From positions 5,161,803-5,225,802 of the forward strand of contig NC_081332.1 of NCBI RefSeq assembly GCF_022539665.2: a stretch of DNA of 64,000 nucleotides, given 5' to 3'. This DNA is from Daphnia carinata. Its lineage: Eukaryota; Arthropoda; Branchiopoda; Diplostraca; Daphniidae. Position 1 is the first letter of the stretch. Each line of letters opens with the position of its first letter. The position numbers were made by a program, and so were the translations under genes. Shown here piece after piece: positions 57,201 to 64,000 of the stretch. Below the pieces are notes generated by a model. It was not told where the DNA came from and made no database searches. It saw nothing but the letters and a program-made list of their open reading frames with translations.

Positions 57201-60200
57201 AACGCATTGACGATTACGGCAGCTCTGATTATCCGGGCAATTATCATCGGAACGGCATCCTGGATCTTCAATTGGAACTGTTGAAACATGGCCCACCCAA
57301 GGGAAAAAAAATGAGAATTAGAAAACCATTGCTCTACCATATTATTTTTAGTCGAAAACATTAAGCTATTAGTTAAACTGTCTTGTCAAAAATGTCAATC
57401 ATGTGTGTCCCTCTATTCGCTTGATTACGCAATGATAAAAGCTTTAAAACGCTGGCACGCAACCGTAGGTCAGGTAAGAGGAGGTAGGTCAGGAGGATTG
57501 TCATGGAGAAAGCTCCTTAATAAATAGATAGACAACGAAGAAGTAATCAGTTAAAAGGAAGCAACCAAATCGGAAAGGACAGAATTAGCAAGAAGAAGCG
57601 TAGTGTAGTGTAAATAGTCGCTGGCACGAAAAAAGAAAGCCCGCCTGCAAATAAAAAGAAAACTGCCATTGCCAAGTTAATGCGTCCGTAAAATGTCGTG
57701 TTTTACACGTAGCGAGTAGCGTCTTGTTATCGTAAAAGAATTCAATAAGAAATACAAATCTCCTACCGCTGCGACATTCGACATTTGGATTTCCAAAATA
57801 ACCAGGTAGACATTGACAAGTCATTGTTCTTAACGGGAGCGAATCGACGACAAGGCACTGGGCGTTGATCCCGCAAGGTTTGATGACTGTGCAAGGGTTG
57901 ACGCACTCTCCGTTGAAGCAGGCGTGTTTGCTGGGACACTCGCCATCGGTTGTACAACCACCCTTAATTACCGCTTGCTCTTCTGTTTAATTCGACGATA
58001 AAATTAGTTTGTATTACATTCAGGCGTACCAAATAAAATTACCTGGTAGATAACACCCTCTGGTTGTGTTCGGTTCTCCCTGATATCCGGCGGGGCAAGA
58101 GCATCTAGGCACGTGATTGATAACGGTACATTTGGTATCTGGGGGGCAATTGCATGGGTCGCGGCAGTTCTTTTCACGACAGGCCAACGTGCTCGGACAA
58201 TCATTATCGACGAGACACTCGGGTTGACGACAAGCGCGATAGGGATCGCCTTCATGACGTTCAGGACAGAAGCATTGCGGTCGATGGGCATTGACACGAC
58301 ACAGAGCGTTGGTACCGCACGTTTCAAAAACGCATGGATCCTTACACTGGCGATTAACGCAAGCTTCGTTTGAAGGACAATCGGAATCGGATCGGCAACC
58401 AACTGAAATTCAATATAATCATTTAGTTTTCGAAGCAATTCAATGAATATTAACATTTACCTTGGAGACACTGGACTTGAGGATTGCCAGTGAAACCTTC
58501 AGCGCAGACGCAGACGGGCCGGTGTTGAACGACTCGGCACTCGGCGTTCGGTGCGCAAATGCCGGGCCGTTGGATGCAAGGATTGAGGCAACGTTGTTCG
58601 ATACAAGCTTGAGTTGTCTGGCAATCAGGATCGACTTCGCATTCGGGCTTGACCACCGGTGTTCCGATCGAAGCTGGTTTAGGCTGGCATTTGATGAACG
58701 GATCACCAGCGTAGCCATTAGGACATGAGCAAACTGGGTTGTGGCCCGTTACTTGACAACGAGCATCGACACCGCAAGCCCCTGGGCAAGGATCTTTACA
58801 CTTTTGGGCAATGCAAGCCATGCTGTTGGAACAATCCGCGTTGGTAACGCATTCTGGTTTACAGGAGACGTAAGGATCGCCTATCAAACCGGGCAAGCAA
58901 ACGCAGACGGTATCTTTAACGCCTTGCTTTCTGCATTCGGCGTTGACTCCACAAGGATTCGGGTTGCAGAAATCTTCTCGGTCGATGGTACCAGGTTCCC
59001 CTACAGCAGGGACGGGTCGACAAGATGAAAATGGATTGCCTTCAAAACCCGGTTGGCACACGCAGACTGGAGCGTGATTAGCCACACGACATTCAGCATT
59101 GGGGCCTATTATTTTTAACGTACATCATTAATTACAGAGAACGAAAATAGTTAAGACAAATGTAATTTAATTACCACAAGCGTCCGTGCAAGGATTTTCA
59201 CAGCGATTACGTACACAGGTACGATCACGGGGGCAGTCAGTATTCAAGACACATTCTGGCCGACAGGAGCTGTATGGGTCACCGACATAGTTTGGTGGAC
59301 AGATACATTCAGGGGAGCCACTTACGTCACGGCACTCGGCGTTCACACCACAGAACGACGGAGTACAGCCGGTCTTCGTCGGCTCAACAACTGAAGGTTC
59401 AACTGCAAGAAGAAAATAAAATGAGTTTAAAATTATTAATCCATTCGGTGTTTTGAGCTTTTTGTTATGTTAAACGGGTTAAATGGCATCCATCAACGTA
59501 ACGTTGTGGAATGGGCTGTGATTAATTCAGGCTAAGAAAAAATTCAAAAACAAACTCAAGGAAGCCATTGTTTTGTTGGCATTTAGAAGCGTAACAACCC
59601 ATCACAGATCAGATCGAAACGATGATACGAATCAACGTCGATCAACGACGCTTGTGGCGGGAAAATAGCGACAGAATGGGCGCAGGCTTAGCTAAAATAA
59701 ATCGCAGATTTCAGCACGGTTCTTTTAATATAAAAAAATAGGCAGCACGGCGTTATCGATTTCGGCAGAATGAAGACGCGATTGGGGTATCGAATCTTAC
59801 CAACGACGGGTAATGGCCGACAAGTTGCATATGCATTGCCTGTGAATCCTGGACGACAGAAACAGACAGGCGAGTGATCGATTACTCGACAGTCTGAATT
59901 CGGGCCACAAGTACCCGGACATGGATCCACGCATTTCTGATTAACACAACCTCGTTTGGCTGGGCAATCAGAAGCTACAACGCACTCAGGTCGACAACTC
60001 GGCGAAATGCCGATCATGCCAGCCATACAAGCACATTGTGCTGTGTTGTGGACTACCTGGCAGATACTGTTGGCACCGCATGGGTGTGCACTGCAAGGGT
60101 TGGGAGGAAGTGGTCGCAGCGTTGCAGATTCGGCTAAAGGTGGCGGTATGGCCGCTGAATTTATCGTAAAAATTAACGGATAGGTTATTAAGAGAATTCG

Positions 60201-63200
60201 ATTTTTTAATGCTAATATTGTTTGCTAATAAGCATTGCTCAAGTCTTACAAGGTATGATCTGGCAACCGCGGCTACTGTACGGATCACCAGTGAATCCCG
60301 GTGGGCAGTTGCAGAACGGTATGTGGCTGGCAACAGAACATTCAGCCCTGTTGCCGCAAAGTCCTGGGCAAGGATCCCGGCATCGCCGATTGACACAACT
60401 GAGACCGGCAGGGCACTCTGAATTCGAGAGACACTCTGGCCGACAGCCCAATTGAGCCGAACCGGTGAAGCCCGGCAAACAGACGCAGACAGGCGCTCCA
60501 GAAGGAGATACCTCGCAACGACTGTTAACCTCACATGGCGAAGGATTGCAAGGCTCAACTACTGAAGGTGCCGTCGTAGGGGCAACTTAATAGTCAAAAA
60601 CGAAAATCATTAAAAAATTGAAAATATAAACGCATTGTGGCTAATTCTGCACGCTAAATGAAAAACTACACAGCGGCGATCAAATGACTAGTTGCTAGGA
60701 TTTCTTTGGAAAGTACGAAGTTACTTTGGTGAAGCGCTTTTTATTAATAGAAACTTGGCCGCCGCTGTTTTTCTTTTTAAATTTTCACGAAAAATCGAAG
60801 CGATTTAAGCTGACAGGATCGCAAATCTTACTGGTGACAGGAATGGGCCGGCACAGGCTGTACGGATCACCCGTGTAGCCTTGCGGGCAGCCACAGACGG
60901 GTAGATGGTTAACGACGCGACAAAGAGATTCGAGCCCGCAAACGCCAGCGCAAGGATCGACGCATCGATTATTGAGACAAGTACGATGGCGCGGACAGTC
61001 TGAATTGGCCGCACATTCCGGACGGCATGAGACGTAAGGATCTCCACGGTAGTCGGGCGGGCACACGCAAGCCGCCGATCCGCTATTCGGATTTACACGA
61101 CAATGGGCGTTAGGGCCACACGGATGTGAATCACACGGGCGCGGCACAACTGGCGGATTTACTTCGACTAAAATTAAAGTAGGAATATCAATCAATATAA
61201 ATGTACCCTCCTATTTTAGAATTCACGCGCTTTGAATTATCACAAAATTTTTTTAAAGCGGTCGCCATCGAATCTTACCGACAGCTTGAACTGGCCGGCA
61301 ATCAGCAAATGCGTTGCCGGTGAACCCTTCGCGACACGAGCACGATGGAGCGTGACTAACAACGCGACATTCAGAATTGGCGCCGCAGGTGCCCGGGCAT
61401 GGATCAACACATTTTCTGTTGACACAGGCCTCCTTTGATGGACAGTCGGAACTAATGACGCATTCGGGACGGCAATTGGGTACTGATCCAATCATGCCGG
61501 CAAGGCAAGCGCATTGTGCGACACCACCCACAGCTTGACACTGAGCGTTCGAGCCGCAAGGTGGTGGATTGCACGGGTTCGGCGGAATTGGCCGTAAAGT
61601 AGCTTCTTCCACAACAGGTGAAGGTACAGAGACTAAGGGATTGGTTAAAATAGGTGACATCAGAGGTTAAGTTCACAAATGAATACACCTGCATTCACTA
61701 CTCAGATTAGAACTAACCCATACGATCTACAACAAAGTACACTACATAAATAATAGTTTGATAAGAAGTAATGAAAGACCGTTTTAGTATTAAATTAGTA
61801 ATATGCTTACTGGGAATGATTCGACACTGCGTGAATGGATCACCGGTCCAACCCGATGGGCAGGTGCAAACCGGGTTGTGGTTGATGACCTTACACTCCG
61901 AGTTGAGTCCACAAGTACCCAGACAAGGGTTCTGGCATTTAGAGTTGACACAGGCATGCATCGGGGCGCACTCGGCGCTCGTCACGCACTCGGGCCGGCA
62001 TTCGGGTGGAATACCCATGTAGCCCGAGAGGCAAGAGCAGACGGGTACGTTACCCACACCGCGACATTGGCTGTTGGGGCCGCATGGTGATGGCACGCAA
62101 GGCTTTTCCGATGGTGTAGGATCGATGGGTCGGGCTATTTTTTTGTGTCCGGTTAATAACGAATTGCATTCAATAATTAGTAATCTCATAAAACTACAAG
62201 AACTTGAAAAACTACTGAGAAAATACGAATTAGTGCTTACACTCGACAGGGATAGGTAGGCATGATGAGTAAGGGTCTCCGGAGAAACCCTGGAGGCAAG
62301 AGCAGACGGGCACGTGATTGGCGACGCGGCATTGGCTGTTGTCGCCGCAAGCTCCGGCGCAAGGATCCACGCAACGATTGCGGGAGCAAGTGCGATCGCG
62401 CGGGCAGTCGCTGCTCAGAACGCATTCGGGCCGGCAAGAGCTGTACGGATCGCCCATGTAATTGGCCGGACAGACGCAATTAATACCGCCGCTTGGTGAT
62501 TCTTTACATTGGGCATTTGTGCCACAAGGGTGGGACTCGCAAGGTCGTTGTGGTTCGACCACATTCGGCACGCCTAATGGTATTTAAATCATAGATAATT
62601 CTCCTTGGCACATTAGGAAAAAGGGGCTATGAGGATCTTACCAACAACAGGTACGGGTCGACAGTTATCGAAGGCATTGCCTGTGTAACCAGATGCGCAG
62701 GTGCAAATCGGGGAATGATTGACGACTCGACAATCGGAATTGGAGCCGCAAGTACCCGGGCAAGGATCGACGCATTTTTGGTTGACGCAAGCCTGATTGG
62801 ACGGACAATCGGAGCCGAGAATACATTCCGGCCGACAGTTGGGACTAGCGTCGATCATGTTGGGCATACAGCCGCACTGGGCCTGTCCCGCAACGACTTG
62901 GCACTGGGAGTTTGGTCCGCAAGGTGTCGGAGTGCAGGGATTGAGGGGTAGAGGAGGTAGCGTAGCTACTTCTCCTAGCGGGTTCAGTGTGGATGCTACA
63001 AATGTTCAAACAACATGTTAGGTTACGTCACGTGCACTAATCACTACTCCATTTCGATAGTTAGTTAGTCTACGTAAATATTTTAAGAAATTTTGACGTA
63101 CTTGGAATTGGAGAACAACCGGTTAGAGGATCACCGGTCCATCCGGATGGACAGACACAGATGGGATTGTGATTGACTACTCGACAATCGGCATCCCGGC

Positions 63201-63892
63201 CGCAAGTTCCAGTGCAAGGATCTTGGCACTTGAAATTGATGCAAGCCTGTGCGGGTGCGCATTCCGAGCTGGAAACACATTCAGGCCGGCAATCAGGTGG
63301 CAAGCCCAGGTAGCCCGGTTGGCAAGAGCATACGGGAACATTACCAACCTCACGGCACTGGCTGTTCGGTCCGCACGGTGAAGGCACACAAGGTTTCTCT
63401 GCCACGTTCGGTGTTGGAATTGCTAGAGAAAAGGGTCAAGTAAGAGGGAATAGGTTAAAATAAACCATCAAAAGGCCAATAAATATAAATAATGTAAATA
63501 TGAATAAATATAAATATGAATAATCGGTTGGTGTGAAGGTATAATTACAAAATGGGTCTTACGTTTAGCAGGTATGGGACGGCAGGATTCGTAGGGATCG
63601 CCGGTAAATGCCTCTTTGCAACCGCAAACTGGAATGTGATTGGCAACTCTACAGTCGGCATTGATTCCACATGTTCCAGGGCAAGGATCGATGCAACGGT
63701 TGCGCGAACAACTTTTATCACGTGGACAATCTGTGTTGAGAACGCATTCTGGTCGACACGAACTGTAAGGATCACCGATGTAACCAGCCGGACAGACGCA
63801 ATTGATGGCTCCATTTTGCGTTTTGCATTGAGCGTTTGTGCCGCAAGGGTTGGGATCACATGGAGTAGGCGGTTGTACGACGTTAGGTTCAA
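52871..63892 (-). CDS. dpy: Dumpy-type giant EGF/DPY/ZP matrix protein (3' part, 5' end outside window)
   Basis: At least 22 exons on the minus strand: 63563-63892, 63102-63422, 62642-62995, 62241-62573, 61811-62134, 61279-61632, 60832-61167, 60250-60585, 59801-60154, 59175-59402, 58461-59105, 58043-58402, 57767-57982, 57080-57277, 56587-56787, 56199-56396, 55760-56131, 54135-55692, 53758-54064, 53451-53680, 53176-53386, 52871-53106. Nearly all are bounded by phase-1 introns. The product is a chain of EGF-like and DPY modules (pattern CRPEC..S/DCP..C...C.DPC.G.CG), then a ZP domain, a RRRR cleavage site, one membrane span (FIIALIITALLALVAVAVAV) and a short tail ending PDYLS. Drosophila Dumpy is a very large apical matrix fibre protein of cuticle, wing and tendon cells. 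The last large exon carries an in-frame TAG and is one base short, so as written the ZP part is not in frame. Confidence 0.9.
59175..63892 (-). repeat. Three-exon supercycle in the dumpy-type gene
   Basis: Exons fall into three types that follow each other in fixed order in transcript direction. Type B opens with ..EP..PC...PCG.NAQC and contains GDPYSSCRPEC (63563, 62241, 60832, 59175). Type C contains PCVPSPCGPNSQC and ends near ..IIPS or ..PIPS (63102, 61811, 60250). Type A contains ATL.P.P.NPC and MIG(D)..P.CRPEC and ends P(V)VG (62642, 61279, 59801). Type A exons are all 354 nt; B are 330-336 and C 321-336. The order B-C-A runs three times and then starts a fourth B, so about 1.3-1.6 kb was amplified as a unit. 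Confidence 0.8.
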
Positions 63893-64000
63893 CTGGATGA
63901 GATAAAACCATTGTTATAGAAACATCTTCAACAAAGACTAAACACGTTGATGGCGAAATAAAATTCGCGTGATCAAAAAAAAACGTGAATAAAAAAGACC
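63893..64000. other. Intron of the dumpy-type gene at the window edge
   Basis: The acceptor at 63893-63894 (minus strand) shows that transcription enters from beyond 64000. The remaining 100 nt are A/T-rich intron. Confidence 0.7.

Noticed and set aside
54363-63905. Many plus-strand frames across the dumpy-type gene
   Set aside because: All are antisense shadows of Cys-rich EGF exons, and the minus-strand exons have matching phase-1 borders.
1-64000. CRISPR arrays, bacterial operons or prophage
   Set aside because: The window is clearly intron-bearing eukaryotic DNA, and no spaced direct repeats of CRISPR type were seen.

Overview
The window is eukaryotic nuclear DNA from an arthropod, most likely a branchiopod crustacean of the Daphnia type. 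The signs are many protein genes with very short introns (about 55-90 nt) and strict GT-AG boundaries, arthropod-style gene families (Furin-2, Dumpy, visual-type arrestin), intergenic DNA rich in A/T homopolymers, and tRNA-like repeats. The genus is inferred from gene style only. Exon coordinates were read by eye from splice sites, reading frame and protein similarity, and may be off by a base or two.

Layout, left to right: stargazin-like TARP (+, 1.2-3.1 kb); adenylosuccinate lyase (+, 4.3-6.3 kb); a THAP protein (-) divergently paired with LYRM4/ISD11 (+, 6.5-7.9 kb); a PC1/3-like prohormone convertase (+, 8.9-12.2 kb); an SH2 adaptor (-, 12.6-14.6 kb); a quiet 15.2-18.2 kb stretch; Furin-2 (+, 18.9-24.5 kb); ribonucleotide reductase small subunit (-) with E2F-like promoter sites (25.0-26.8 kb); ribosomal protein S26 (-, 27.9-28.6 kb); an arrestin (+, 30.5-32.1 kb); TBL2 (+, 32.8-36.2 kb) with an intronless REXO1-like exonuclease gene nested in its second intron; a small unassigned cysteine-rich membrane protein (+, 36.7-37.3 kb); TRIM37 (-, 37.6-40.8 kb) head-to-head with a nucleoside diphosphate kinase gene (+, 41.1-41.8 kb); a 5.8-kb palindromic mobile element (42.46-48.27 kb); a second nucleoside diphosphate kinase gene (+, 48.9-49.5 kb); a pancreatic-type lipase (-, 50.1-51.5 kb); and from 52.9 kb to the right edge the 3' half of a dumpy-type giant matrix gene (-), whose 5' part lies outside the window.

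Three themes stand out. First, two subtilisin-like convertases lie in tandem on the same strand. Second, two nearly identical NDPK genes flank a giant inverted repeat; each arm carries the same spliced, unassigned coiled-coil gene, with tRNA-like sequences in the centre. Third, the dumpy gene is built from phase-1 exons repeating in a three-exon supercycle. Its conserved ZP module is cut off by an in-frame TAG, and the same exon is one base short upstream. Those two lesions could be real or could be sequence errors.
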